Assembly (NCBI GenBank): GCA_002358575.1
Contig: DEPD01000094.1
Coordinates: 1-36,851 of the forward strand
Source of the DNA: Lachnospiraceae bacterium UBA3401
Lineage (GTDB): Bacteria; Bacillota; Clostridia; Lachnospirales; Lachnospiraceae
Reading direction: 5' to 3'
Length of the DNA: 36,851 bases
Shown here: piece by piece, positions 8,014 through 17,192 of the stretch
How the letters are laid out: each line of letters begins with the position of its first letter
Position numbering within the stretch: the stretch's first letter is position 1
Translations under genes and position numbers: made by a program
Notes under the pieces: generated by a model
What the model was told of the DNA's origin: nothing
Database searches by the model: none
What the model saw: only the letters and a program-made list of their open reading frames with translations

Positions 8014-8533
8014 TGTCATTTCCTCCAAACATTTTCATTATTTCCATAATTTCATTGATATTCAGTCCGCCTGTGTTTTCATTGCCAGGCGACAGATTTT
8101 CCATCATATTGCTGAGATCTATATTAGGATTTGCGTCAGAATTCAGACTCTGGATCAGTTCCATCATCTGTTGCATTTCCCGTAAATTTTTCATAGTCTT
8201 TATGGCAGAAAGTATCTGGTTAAAACTCTGGTCCTCATTAGGGGCAAGATATTTGCGAACCGCTTTGTAGATCTGTTCAAGATTTTCTGCAAAATCGGTA
8301 TTGGCTGCAGATTGGGTGCCGCTGTCAAGGCTGCTGGCATGGATTCCGCCAGAGAAACTAGGTCCTCCTTTGTCAAGCAATGACAGCGTGTACTGAAACT
8401 CCATATATTTGATTAGGGCAGGCAGCATCCGAAAGTTGCCATTCTCCATAAAAGGCAGAAGGGACTTTAAGATCTGGATGTGATTCGTGGTGTAAAAGTG
8501 GTCAAACGCCAGCACGTAATCATTATCCTCCAT
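8000..8533 (-). CDS. Hypothetical protein, 177 residues
   Basis: I do not recognise a family. The N-terminal half is rich in aromatic and hydrophobic residues (DHFYTTNHIQILKSLLPFME, then LIKYMEFQYTLSLL). The middle is a Gly/Ser spacer. The C-terminal half has Met- and Asn-rich amphipathic helices (MKNLREMQQMMELIQSLNS and INEIMEIMKMFGG). No signal peptide or membrane segment is evident. GGAGG lies 7 bases before the ATG. It overlaps the next gene and follows a Cys/Gly-rich gene on the same strand. Helical, Met-rich proteins of this kind occur among spore coat components, but that is only a contextual guess. Confidence 0.75.
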   Translation of the reverse strand: MEDNDYVLAFDHFYTTNHIQILKSLLPFMENGNFRMLPALIKYMEFQYTLSLLDKGGPSFSGGIHASSLDSGTQSAANTDFAENLEQIYKAVRKYLAPNEDQSFNQILSAIKTMKNLREMQQMMELIQSLNSDANPNIDLSNMMENLSPGNENTGGLNINEIMEIMKMFGGNDNGAK

Positions 8534-8695
8534 AAATAAACCTCCAATTCTTATAGCCTCTCGGAGTCTATAGCAGACTTATAAATTGATGTGAGAGCCT
8601 TTTGCACCTGTTTTTTTCATATTATATATATGAAATGAAAATGTCTGTTATGCACGTCTCAGACATGTTCCAGAGTAGAATCTGTACAGATTATA

Positions 8696-8718
8696 AGGGT
8701 CCGTATAAAACGGACCCT
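8696..8718 (-). terminator. Terminator hairpin after the Cys-rich gene
   Basis: A perfect 9-bp stem (AGGGTCCGT at 8696-8704 with ACGGACCCT at 8710-8718, five-base loop) lies 15 bases beyond the stop of the minus-strand gene. It is followed on that strand by TTATAATCT. A weaker 7-bp hairpin (8641-8647 with 8660-8666) lies further on. The remaining intergenic DNA to 8533 holds an AT palindrome at 8615-8635 and no gene. Confidence 0.6.
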
Positions 8719-8732
8719 CACTAATCAGAATA

Positions 8733-9041
8733 TTAGCAGCAGCCGCATCCGCCGCCGTTGTTGCCGCCACAGCAGCAGGACAGAAGGAGGAGAATCCAGA
8801 TCCAGCTACCGCATCCGCCATTGTTGTTGCTGCTCTCACAGCCACATCCACAACCGCATCCACAGCCGTTGGAAACACCGAATCCACCAAATCCGCTGTT
8901 GCCGCCACAGCAGGACAGAAGGATAAGAATCCAGATCCAGCTACCGAAACCGCTGTTGCTGTTGCATCCGCATCCACAGCCACACTCCGAAACCGTATTT
9001 GTCTGATTGCAGCCGCAATGGCTCGCTGATAATTCACTCAT
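8733..9041 (-). CDS. Cys/Gly-rich duplicated small protein, possibly a spore coat component
   Basis: The 102-residue protein is made of two copies of one unit: a (CG)n run, a Ser/Asn/Gly spacer, the hydrophobic stretch GSWIWILLLLSCC, then Gly/Asn/Cys. The units start near residues 20 and 58. There are about 20 cysteines, and it ends in CGCC. I know no enzyme with this shape; Cys/Gly-rich hydrophobic proteins are typical of cross-linked coats. GGAGG lies 8 bases before the ATG. Upstream lies a good sigma-K-type promoter, which supports late mother-cell expression. A peptide bacteriocin or metal-binding role is also possible. The strong codon bias toward GC in the repeat reflects the Gly/Cys content rather than transfer. 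Confidence 0.7.
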   Translation of the reverse strand: MSELSASHCGCNQTNTVSECGCGCGCNSNSGFGSWIWILILLSCCGGNSGFGGFGVSNGCGCGCGCGCESSNNNGGCGSWIWILLLLSCCCGGNNGGGCGCC

Positions 9042-9071
9042 GTTGAGTACCTCCGAAGAAGCTTTTTTCTA

Positions 9072-9098
9072 TACTATATGACAGAGTACAGAATGTGT
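9072..9098 (-). promoter_or_regulatory. Sigma-K-like promoter for the Cys-rich gene
   Basis: On the minus strand, CATATAGTA (9080-9072) fits the sigma-K -10 consensus CATAnnnTA. The dinucleotide AC lies exactly 16 bases upstream (9098-9097), as in the AC-N16 consensus. No TTGACA-like -35 is present for the overlapping TATAGT. The site is about 31 bases before the start codon. Confidence 0.45.
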
Positions 9099-9169
9099 TC
9101 CTAGAAAATGTGGATTTTTATAACAATTGGATTTTAAATTTATTATGTGTTTAGGCGTTACAATTTAGC

Positions 9170-9310
9170 ATCAGGACTTTGTGTTTACTGCAAAGTCCGT
9201 GAAATAACGTAGTGGTTGAGATGCATCAAGCCACCATGGAGTGGTTTTACATGGCTTGATGTTTGTAACAATGCCTATGGAGTGTACAATGTGTCTGGTG
9301 GACACATCAG
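9170..9310. other. Hairpin cluster / decayed fragment in a long intergenic region
   Basis: The 593-base gap between the Cys-rich gene and the giant surface gene holds three hairpins in a row. They are GGACTTTG/CAAAGTCC (9174-9181 with 9191-9198), CATCAAGCCA/TGGCTTGATG (9224-9233 with 9252-9261) and ATGTGTC/GACACAT (9289-9295 with 9301-9307). On the plus strand one frame reads protein-like (for example PPWSGFTWLDVCNNAYGVYN) but is broken by TAG and TGA. On the minus strand a 67-codon frame (9171-9374) is open but lacks a ribosome binding site. It may be a gene remnant, a repeat unit or a structured RNA. The rest of the gap shows only promoters. Confidence 0.35.
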
Positions 9311-9519
9311 ATTGTGAGTAGTATCTGAATTTATTCAGTGCAAAAGCATACACGATGAAGTAGGAATGAAACATAAAAGTTATTAACTTTTTATAATTTT
9401 GATAAATGACTAAGGATTTATGAGATAATAGCTGACATACATTTCCTAAGAGATGTCCTGTATAATCTGGATTAGTTATTTTTCTATAATTTTGAATTGA
9501 AGATTTATCAGATAATTCA

Positions 9520-9548
9520 TTGAATAATTAGAAAAAATATATTATAAT
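9520..9548 (+). promoter_or_regulatory. Promoter of the giant surface protein gene
   Basis: TTGAAT (9520-9525) and TATAAT (9543-9548) are separated by 17 bases. The start codon is at 9635, leaving an untranslated leader of about 80 bases. Confidence 0.65.
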
Positions 9549-9634
9549 AGTAAATAATGTACTTTTTGTTTAAATAAGTGTGTGGGTGTTACGTATGGAT
9601 TACGGAACACCAAAGGATAAGGGGGATTTCAAAT

Positions 9635-12600
9635 ATGAGGTCAACTAAGATAGGGCGGAAGATATTAGTAGGAATATTGTGTGCTGCTATGGTAGTTCAG
9701 TGTGTGCCTGCGGAGGCAGTGGCAAGTGAAATTGCCGAAATAGTACAATCCTATGATCAAGAAGCGTTGGATAAGACAGAGCCTCAGGAAGAAAATGTGG
9801 AAACAAACGTAGAGTTAGGTTCATCGGAATTAGAAGTTGTACAAGTAACATCGGAAATCAATACGGAAGAAGCGCCAGAGGAGGCAGAAAAATCAGATAT
9901 GTCTGAAATATCAGAATTGTCTGAGGAAAATAATGCCGTCAATATGTCATCGACATCTGAGGAAACGAGTACATCCGAAACACTATTGATGACGGAGGAA
10001 ACGAGTACATCTGAAACATTGTCGATATCCGAAGAAGCAAGCACAATAGAAACATCGTCAACAACAGAAGAATCGGATACACTGGAAACATCAGAGATCT
10101 CGGAAATACCAGACATAGAGGAGACGGAAGAGATAGTTGAAGCTATAGAAACTCTTGAGATGGATACAGATAGTTCGGAGACAGAAACTACCAGTACAGA
10201 GGAAGAGACAACAGTGCCGGAGGTTACTCCTTTGCCGGATTATAATAAGTTACTTTCTGTTGTCTCAGAAGATAAATATTACTTTTACGATAATGGTCAG
10301 AATAAAGTTGAAGAAATATTTGTAAAGTTTGAGAATTGTGAAATACCAGAGTCAGGAGTTGAAATTGAGTTTTATATCGATAAAGCTACAGAAAAAGCAG
10401 ATCAACTTCACTATGACAAGTGGGAAAATGAATATGAAGAGACCTATTATGTAATTCCTTTAACTAATATTAAGGAAGGTTCTCACAGCTTAACTGTCAA
10501 GTTGAAGGATACAAGGCAAAACAGTGCAACAGGGGATCAAGATTTAGCAACTAGGGAGAATATAGAGTTTATAATAGAGCAGGTTGACAATGTATTTACG
10601 GAAGCAGAAAAGTATTATGTTTCTTCATCAGATGACACAATAGAAGTAACGTTTTTCAATCCGTCCGATGATATTAAGTCTGTTAATATTACAGCACCGA
10701 ATGGAGATATTGTTGCAGACTCTAATGGAATAAGTGAAGCTGTTGAACAGTATGAAGATCCGCGTTATACAAGAATCGGGGACGGATATAGGTACCAAAA
10801 ACCTATTCTGTATAAAACCACATGGGTTCTTTCCACGGATAAGAATGCTCTTGAAGTTGGAAATTATGATATTCGTTTAATACTTGAAGACGGTACAGAA
10901 CGCATGATTCCAAATGCGGTGGAGGTTTCATCAAAGGCTGTTGTTACGAAGTGCGTACTAGGGACAGATTATGACAATACCAGTAATTTTGTCTATTTGT
11001 ATATTCAGGGAGCAGGCTTTAATCCTTCTCAGATTCGATTTGACTTTGAGGATAAGGCGACTTCAGCAACTTTGTCGACAACACGAATTGATTATAAAAC
11101 GGTGCAGTCTGGTTTTATTGTAAAGTTTAGAAAGGAAGGAAACTGGGAGAAGGCAGGAAAGGAAATTATTGTAAATCTTGTCAAAAGATCTGGAAATATT
11201 GAATTTACACAGACTGAGTTTGAGGCACAATTGGTAAGTGGTATTTATTATGCAGAATATAATAATGTATTAAATGCGATAGAAGCTGGCGTTACAACAG
11301 ATTTAAACGGCAAGGCAGTGAGTTTTAAAATTGTTGATGCAAAGAAGCAAGAGATAATCAGTGATGTTACATCTAGATCATTGACGGAAAGTTTGGTTTA
11401 CTTAATCCCTTTATCACCAGAAAAGTTACTTGATGGCAATACATATTGTGTGGAGCTTACCGCTAGTAACAATCAATATTATAAAAAGTTTGTTATGAAT
11501 CGGGGAACTCAAAGTAAACCTCATTGGGAAGCATCTAAAGTGATATCCCAAAATGCAGAAAGGCATGACTTTTATTATTACGATACCGTAAGTGGAATTA
11601 AAAATGATGAATTAAAGGCATCGATAGATGGTTATAGTGGAGAGGTTGCTGTTTATGCAAGTGAATGGCGGCGTGAAGATGGAGCGAAAGGAACACGCAT
11701 TCAGCTATGGATTCCTACAAGAAAACTGGCAATTGGTGAGCATACCGTAAGAATTACTCAAAATGGAAATGCATATGTTTCCTATTCCTTTGAAGTTATC
11801 GCTGCTGATTATGATAAGTTTGTTCTTGGCACTTATGCACTTTCTTGGATTGATGATAACACAATACAGGTTTATATAAAAACACCAAATTGTTCAGAGA
11901 CCGATGATTTTGATATCAAATTGACTGAAATTGATGGCGGAGAGGTGACAGGTACCAGCGCAGTAGTAACAGAAAGATACACAGACAGTGTATTTATGAA
12001 TGTTACAGGATTAGATAGAAGTAAGGCGTTTAAGGATTACAATGTACTGATAACACATAAAGAATTTGGTCAGCCTTATAAAATGGAAGATTTAAGTAAC
12101 AAATATTATACTGATGAGGTTGGTGAAAGGATATCTATTTCTTCTAATAAGGGCCTGCCTGTATTGGCAAATAATCGCGTGATAGGCATTAATATTCAGA
12201 ATTTAGCATTACCTGCAACCTTGACAATCTATGCGACAGAAAATACAGAGGTGATTGGTAAAATTACGATTCCTTCTACAACTGAGGGCAACTATTATTA
12301 TTTTACAAAAGAATTTTATGACAGCCTGGAAAAGAAAGATCGACTGTATGATATGACTGTCACAGATTATGGGGAAAATTGGGGAAGATCCTATGCAAGA
12401 ATTAATCTTGGATATAAAGAAGAAGAGACAGTCAATGACTTTGATTTGCAGATAATCAGCGATACATTGTATGTTGATGGAGCAGAGAGCGGAAAATCAA
12501 CAATAATTACGGTATCAGGCAACAAACAGAAACCAGTATTTGAAGTTTCCGATGACAAGATAGTGGAATTGGAGGAGTATACAGAAACTTCCGAGGGAAC

Positions 12601-15600
12601 TGGAGTACAGACGACAGATCCGAATAAGAGGCGTGTTATCGCAAAAACTACAGGTACAACATTTATTACAGTTATTGCAGATGGTGTGAAAAAGAGTGTA
12701 TTTGTCACAGTTACCAGAAATACCTCTGGTATTACAATCAATACAACAGACCGAGCGATGAAAGTTGGAGATTCCTTTGAGGCGAAGGCATTTATTCAGC
12801 CATCAAGTGCAGATGATCCTACCCAGATTGTAAGTTTTACCTCATCAGACAACAAAGTATTGTACGTGAAAAAATTAACAAACAGAACAGCAAGAGTTAC
12901 AGCAATGAAAGCAGGAACGGCTGTACTGCGCGCTACATTGGAAGGAACACCATATACTGTAGCAGTGACAATCTCCATCACAGATTCTTTTCCTTTGTAT
13001 GATAAAAAAGAAATTAAGATTAAAGAAGTAGGAACTGTCAGCTATATTGAGAATGTTGATCGCGCATTATCCTACTGTAAGCTGCCAAAAGGTTGGGAGT
13101 GGAATAACGGGGACCTTGTTTTAACTGCAAGTGATGAATTGCAGTACTGCTGGGCAACCTATACAGAGGAAGGATACCAGCCATTTTCTGCGAGATTGCC
13201 AGTGGCAGCAACACGTATCATTGGCATTGATATAACAGGCAAGAAATTGATAAATCAAGGTCAGAAGGAAACCTATCAGATTACTTATCAGTATATAGGA
13301 GCAGATATTAATACGCCGAAATTTAAGGAACGGCTCACTACAAATTGTGTCAGAACATCTGAGGGAAATATAGCTGCTGTAGAAACATTAGAGTGGGATA
13401 ATCTAGTGATTGCGGCAATGGAAAAAACAGGTGGTGGAACGGTAGACTTTTCACTGACATTGGCGATTGATCAAGGAACAAGCCAGGGAACGGACTTGTT
13501 TGTAAAAGATTTTAGAGTTGAGGTTCCGCTGACAGATTGTGTAAATAATGTAAAGGTAAAACCTGTAAAAATAGGAAATCAGAATTTTACATATATAGAA
13601 ACACAAGATCAAATGGAAGTCGATCAAAAAGATGTTCGAGATGCAAAGAATAAATATGCTATCAAGCTTCAAGCAGAGGCAACCATCAATGGAAAACTTG
13701 CACCAAATATAAAGTTTGACTGGGAGTCAAGTGATACGGCTGTAGCAACAGTTGCTGTAAATGACAATAATGAAGTGATACTTACTGTGAAAAAGGAAGG
13801 CAATGTAGATATTACAGCAAAAGCACAGGACCAGGGAGAATGCACAGGTACATTGACAGTGAATATTATGGATTATGCACCAGTTCTGGAAGTGTCTAAT
13901 ATAACTGTCAATAAGTATTGTACCCAAGGAACAGAATTTGTTCTACAAGAGCAGAATGGAAATAGAATTACTTCTGTTAATGTTTTAGAAAAAGATGGGA
14001 AGGAGGATAGAAATTCGTCAAACTTTTCTGCAAGTGCGCCAATAGAAGGGATTTCTACTTTAAGGATAAAGCCAAATGCACCAGTACTGTCAAATTCAAG
14101 CAAAAAGGTTTCAGACTGTAAACTGGAAGTTGTTACAGAAAAAGGGAAATATCCATATTCATTAAAGGTTACAACAGATGTTACAAAACCTTCCGCAACT
14201 CTAAAACTAAAGACAAAGGCCAATCTGTTTTATAAGGATGCGGAGGCGGTCTATACAATATCAAGCAAGTATGATATTCAGTCGATAGAGATTCCAGAAG
14301 TGGATGGTATTGGTTTTAATGGAAGTTATCATCGCAGTAATAATACGGTTACTTTTCATGCAAAAGGTCTTGACAGCAACACAGTTGGCCAGTTTTCTTC
14401 TAAATCGCCAACTGTGAAAGTACAGTTAATAATTACATTTGCAGATTATACGCAACCACAAACGATAGAACTTAAGGTTGCGACAGAAAATAAAAAGCCA
14501 TCATTGAGTTTGACAGGAATGGTAGTTTGTCCTGGAATCACATCGGGTGTAGTCAACGTTATTAATTCTAAGACAAAGGAGCAGGTTCCGCTCGATAACA
14601 CAATGGCATTTGCGGTTACAAAACCGCTTAACAGTGGTATGAGTACAGCACTCAACAGAGATGGCAGTATCAAGGTAGATTATCTTGGCACAAAGAATGT
14701 ATCTTACACAGCAGAATTGAGCAGTCCTGACTGGACGCAGTCAGCCAGTGCAAAAGGAAAGATTACCTATGTAACATCTCCCGATAAGTTGGCATTATCG
14801 CTGGGAAGCAAACAATTGACATTGAATATGGCTACAAACATTACTGCAAATGGGACGAATACAATTCCTATTTCTGTAAATGGAAGTGATATTGGAATAA
14901 CAAAGTTGACTTATGGAGGTTCCGCAGCAAAACTGATTGATACAGATGGGTATCTTGCGTGTGATATTAGACCTTCCAGTCAAGGCATTCGGAGCATCAG
15001 CCTGGGATTGAATGCTGGGAAGCGTGGAACTGTCAAGGCGGGAACTTACAAACTGGATTTGTTTGCGACCATAAATTTATTACAGCAAGAGATTGTGATT
15101 AAGAAAGCAACATTGACAATTAAGCTTACAGAGCCAGACAAGGCAAAGGTAACACTCGCATCACCAAAAGGAAAGATTAATTTGATAGACCGGGAAAATA
15201 CATCTGTAGTGTATACACCAAAAGTTTCTGGAATTGATTCCGTGGTAAGAAGTGTAAGTGTGGTTGGAGAAAATGCAGAATACTTTACGGCTTCTCTAAA
15301 TGCTGACAATAAAGTGGAAGTGAAACTCAAAACAGGAAAGGGTATGTCTTCCAGGCAATCGTATCCTTTGACAATTCAGTCCGTGTTACAGAATGGGTAC
15401 AAGATATTGTCCTCTGTGAAGATCAAACCTGTTAACACGCTGCCAAAGATTGTATTTACCCCTGCAAAATGTAATTTATATCGGAGTAACTCGAACAAGT
15501 ATACTGTTTCTGTATCGTTGAAAAACAGCAACATTGATATAGATAATATCACAGGAATTAAGATTGATCCGAGCAATAAGAATAATGCGAATAATTTTTT

Positions 15601-15766
15601 GCTAATTAATAATATCAGCAAAAATGGTACAGTAAGTTTTAATCTGGCAGGGAACAGGACTAAGATAAAGAAGGGACAATATAAAGTAAAGTGTTTGGTT
15701 TCATTCCGAGACGCAGATCCAGAGGCAAAACCTGCTACAGTGAATATGACAATTACTGTAAAATAA
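9635..15766 (+). CDS. Giant secreted multi-domain surface protein with Big_2-like domains
   Basis: The protein has 2043 residues. A signal peptide comes first (basic start MRSTKIGRK, hydrophobic core, likely cut after AVA near residue 31). Residues about 47-199 form an acidic Ser/Thr/Glu-rich stalk with near-repeats of TSETLxxxEE. The rest is a long row of beta-rich Ig-like domains. Clear Big_2-type units lie near residues 934-1029, 1031-1118 and 1312-1415, recognisable by the closing pattern V.A...G.A.ITA. No sorting signal, membrane anchor, LysM or SLH domain is visible at the C-terminus (ends MTITVK), so the means of retention is unknown. GGGGG lies 8 bases before the ATG at 9635; a GTG/TTG-like start upstream at 9578 is less likely. 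Adhesion is the usual role of such proteins but is inferred. Confidence 0.85.
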   Translation: MRSTKIGRKILVGILCAAMVVQCVPAEAVASEIAEIVQSYDQEALDKTEPQEENVETNVELGSSELEVVQVTSEINTEEAPEEAEKSDMSEISELSEENNAVNMSSTSEETSTSETLLMTEETSTSETLSISEEASTIETSSTTEESDTLETSEISEIPDIEETEEIVEAIETLEMDTDSSETETTSTEEETTVPEVTPLPDYNKLLSVVSEDKYYFYDNGQNKVEEIFVKFENCEIPESGVEIEFYIDKATEKADQLHYDKWENEYEETYYVIPLTNIKEGSHSLTVKLKDTRQNSATGDQDLATRENIEFIIEQVDNVFTEAEKYYVSSSDDTIEVTFFNPSDDIKSVNITAPNGDIVADSNGISEAVEQYEDPRYTRIGDGYRYQKPILYKTTWVLSTDKNALEVGNYDIRLILEDGTERMIPNAVEVSSKAVVTKCVLGTDYDNTSNFVYLYIQGAGFNPSQIRFDFEDKATSATLSTTRIDYKTVQSGFIVKFRKEGNWEKAGKEIIVNLVKRSGNIEFTQTEFEAQLVSGIYYAEYNNVLNAIEAGVTTDLNGKAVSFKIVDAKKQEIISDVTSRSLTESLVYLIPLSPEKLLDGNTYCVELTASNNQYYKKFVMNRGTQSKPHWEASKVISQNAERHDFYYYDTVSGIKNDELKASIDGYSGEVAVYASEWRREDGAKGTRIQLWIPTRKLAIGEHTVRITQNGNAYVSYSFEVIAADYDKFVLGTYALSWIDDNTIQVYIKTPNCSETDDFDIKLTEIDGGEVTGTSAVVTERYTDSVFMNVTGLDRSKAFKDYNVLITHKEFGQPYKMEDLSNKYYTDEVGERISISSNKGLPVLANNRVIGINIQNLALPATLTIYATENTEVIGKITIPSTTEGNYYYFTKEFYDSLEKKDRLYDMTVTDYGENWGRSYARINLGYKEEETVNDFDLQIISDTLYVDGAESGKSTIITVSGNKQKPVFEVSDDKIVELEEYTETSEGTGVQTTDPNKRRVIAKTTGTTFITVIADGVKKSVFVTVTRNTSGITINTTDRAMKVGDSFEAKAFIQPSSADDPTQIVSFTSSDNKVLYVKKLTNRTARVTAMKAGTAVLRATLEGTPYTVAVTISITDSFPLYDKKEIKIKEVGTVSYIENVDRALSYCKLPKGWEWNNGDLVLTASDELQYCWATYTEEGYQPFSARLPVAATRIIGIDITGKKLINQGQKETYQITYQYIGADINTPKFKERLTTNCVRTSEGNIAAVETLEWDNLVIAAMEKTGGGTVDFSLTLAIDQGTSQGTDLFVKDFRVEVPLTDCVNNVKVKPVKIGNQNFTYIETQDQMEVDQKDVRDAKNKYAIKLQAEATINGKLAPNIKFDWESSDTAVATVAVNDNNEVILTVKKEGNVDITAKAQDQGECTGTLTVNIMDYAPVLEVSNITVNKYCTQGTEFVLQEQNGNRITSVNVLEKDGKEDRNSSNFSASAPIEGISTLRIKPNAPVLSNSSKKVSDCKLEVVTEKGKYPYSLKVTTDVTKPSATLKLKTKANLFYKDAEAVYTISSKYDIQSIEIPEVDGIGFNGSYHRSNNTVTFHAKGLDSNTVGQFSSKSPTVKVQLIITFADYTQPQTIELKVATENKKPSLSLTGMVVCPGITSGVVNVINSKTKEQVPLDNTMAFAVTKPLNSGMSTALNRDGSIKVDYLGTKNVSYTAELSSPDWTQSASAKGKITYVTSPDKLALSLGSKQLTLNMATNITANGTNTIPISVNGSDIGITKLTYGGSAAKLIDTDGYLACDIRPSSQGIRSISLGLNAGKRGTVKAGTYKLDLFATINLLQQEIVIKKATLTIKLTEPDKAKVTLASPKGKINLIDRENTSVVYTPKVSGIDSVVRSVSVVGENAEYFTASLNADNKVEVKLKTGKGMSSRQSYPLTIQSVLQNGYKILSSVKIKPVNTLPKIVFTPAKCNLYRSNSNKYTVSVSLKNSNIDIDNITGIKIDPSNKNNANNFLLINNISKNGTVSFNLAGNRTKIKKGQYKVKCLVSFRDADPEAKPATVNMTITVK

Positions 15767-15793
15767 ATATCGTTAGAATTGCATAAAATATAC

Positions 15794-15838
15794 AAATATT
15801 AGAAACAGCACATTAAATTTGTGCTGTTTCTAATATTT
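15794..15838. terminator. Strong bidirectional terminator hairpin
   Basis: A perfect 18-bp stem, AAATATTAGAAACAGCAC (15794-15811) with its complement at 15821-15838, encloses a nine-base loop and ends in a T run. It lies 28 bases after the giant gene's stop, so the sortase gene must have its own promoter. Confidence 0.85.
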
Positions 15839-15861
15839 TGTCATAAAAATCGGAAAAAGAC

Positions 15862-15889
15862 TTGAAATTAACTGAAAATATAGTAAAAT
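15862..15889 (+). promoter_or_regulatory. Promoter of the sortase gene
   Basis: TTGAAA (15862-15867) and TAAAAT (15884-15889) have a 16-base spacer. They lie directly after the terminator and about 90 bases before the sortase start. Confidence 0.5.
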
Positions 15890-15978
15890 AATAGTATATA
15901 TGTAAACCGTTTAAATAAAATGTTTATGTAAATAAAATAAATCGGGTAGATATAAAGAAAGATAGAAAGGAAGATAGA

Positions 15979-17181
15979 ATGGCGGAAATAATATGGACTG
16001 TTGAGGGCAGGCGGTTTCGGAACGCAGAGGAATATCAAGCGGCGCTTAGAGACAAAGAACTCATCGATTCCATTACCGGCAGTCTGAAACTGGATAATCC
16101 AAAAGATGTTGAGATATTGTATTATAAATTGAAAGAAGAGCATTATACATTTGAATCTATCGTGGGCAGACAGTTTGATGATAATGTTTATGAGTTGTAT
16201 CAGCGAATCAAACAGCGAGAAGAACAGGCAAAGGAAGAAAAAGTTGCACGAAAGGAAAAGAGGAAACAGCAGATTCAAAAGCTTGAGAAAATAGTAACAC
16301 CGTCCCGAAAACGACAGAAATCAGAGAGCAAGACAAGACTTGAGGATTTTGATAAAGATATGCAAGAACAAATTATAGGAATACTCAAGAAAAAGGAAAG
16401 AAAACGAAGAATCCTGATGGTAGTCTGTTTGTTTCTATGTATTATCAGCTTTGGGTATTTGGGGGCATATTATCAAGTATCTGCCAAAAGTGCACGCGAA
16501 TTTGAAGAGTTGTCATCATTGAAGGAAGCGGGGGCGCGTGGTGCAAATTCTGGAAACAAAAAAGTTGAGATACATCTTACTGACAAGGATACGTCACTGC
16601 CTGATATTCTGCCAGAATATGAAAAAATATATCAGAAGAATCAAAAGCTAATTGGATGGGTCAAAATTGACGATACAATAATTGACTACCCTGTGATGCA
16701 GACAGTAAACAATGAATATTATCTGAATCATAACTTTAATCAGGAAGAGGATAGGAATGGTTGTATTTTTATGGATTATCAGTGCGATGTCGTAAAAGGA
16801 TGCGATAATATGATTTTGTATGGGCATCATATGAAGTCAGGAAAAATGTTTGGGACATTAAACAAATATAGTGAAGAAGCATATTACGAAGAACATCCAG
16901 TCATACAGTTTGATACGATTTATGAGAAGGGTAAGTATCAAGTGATGTATGTATTTCGTTCAAAAGTTTATTCAGAGGAGGATGTAACCTTTAAATACTA
17001 TCAATTTATCAATGCTACTTCGGAGATGGAGTTTAATTCCTATCTAAACGAGATGGCGGAGTTATCTTTATATGACACAGGAATTACTGCCAGTTATGGG
17101 GATAAGCTTCTGACGCTCTCGACCTGCGACTATCAGGAGAAGAAAGGACGGTTTGTCGTAGTAGCGAAAAAGATTGGCTAG
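15979..17181 (+). CDS. srtB: Class B sortase with long cytosolic N-terminal region
   Basis: This 400-residue transpeptidase joins surface proteins to the cell wall. The C-terminal domain (about residues 205-400) is class B: NQKLIGWVKIDDTIIDYPV, then YGHHMKSGKMF with the catalytic His at 283/284, TLSTC with the nucleophile Cys383, and Arg391 in KKGRF. One membrane helix lies near 145-165. The 140 residues before it are cytosolic, highly charged and probably coiled-coil, which is unusual because most class B sortases begin with the membrane helix. AAGGAAG before the ATG is the ribosome binding site. The likely substrate is encoded nearby, at 18132-23780, with a PSTGD signal; class B sortases such as the C. 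difficile enzyme recognise (S/P)PxTG motifs. The symbol reflects class only. Confidence 0.92.
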   Translation: MAEIIWTVEGRRFRNAEEYQAALRDKELIDSITGSLKLDNPKDVEILYYKLKEEHYTFESIVGRQFDDNVYELYQRIKQREEQAKEEKVARKEKRKQQIQKLEKIVTPSRKRQKSESKTRLEDFDKDMQEQIIGILKKKERKRRILMVVCLFLCIISFGYLGAYYQVSAKSAREFEELSSLKEAGARGANSGNKKVEIHLTDKDTSLPDILPEYEKIYQKNQKLIGWVKIDDTIIDYPVMQTVNNEYYLNHNFNQEEDRNGCIFMDYQCDVVKGCDNMILYGHHMKSGKMFGTLNKYSEEAYYEEHPVIQFDTIYEKGKYQVMYVFRSKVYSEEDVTFKYYQFINATSEMEFNSYLNEMAELSLYDTGITASYGDKLLTLSTCDYQEKKGRFVVVAKKIG

Positions 17182-17192
17182 GAGTCTAAAAT

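Noticed and set aside
8758..9006. Plus-strand Pro/Gln-rich frame
   Set aside because: It is the mirror of the Cys/Gly codon repeats of the minus-strand gene, which has the proper ribosome binding site.
9171..9374. Minus-strand 67-codon frame as a gene
   Set aside because: There is no ribosome binding site or clear family. The region is better described as a hairpin cluster or remnant.
9784..10116. Minus-strand Ser/Val/Asp-rich frame
   Set aside because: It is a shadow of the Ser/Thr/Glu-rich stalk coding sequence on the plus strand.
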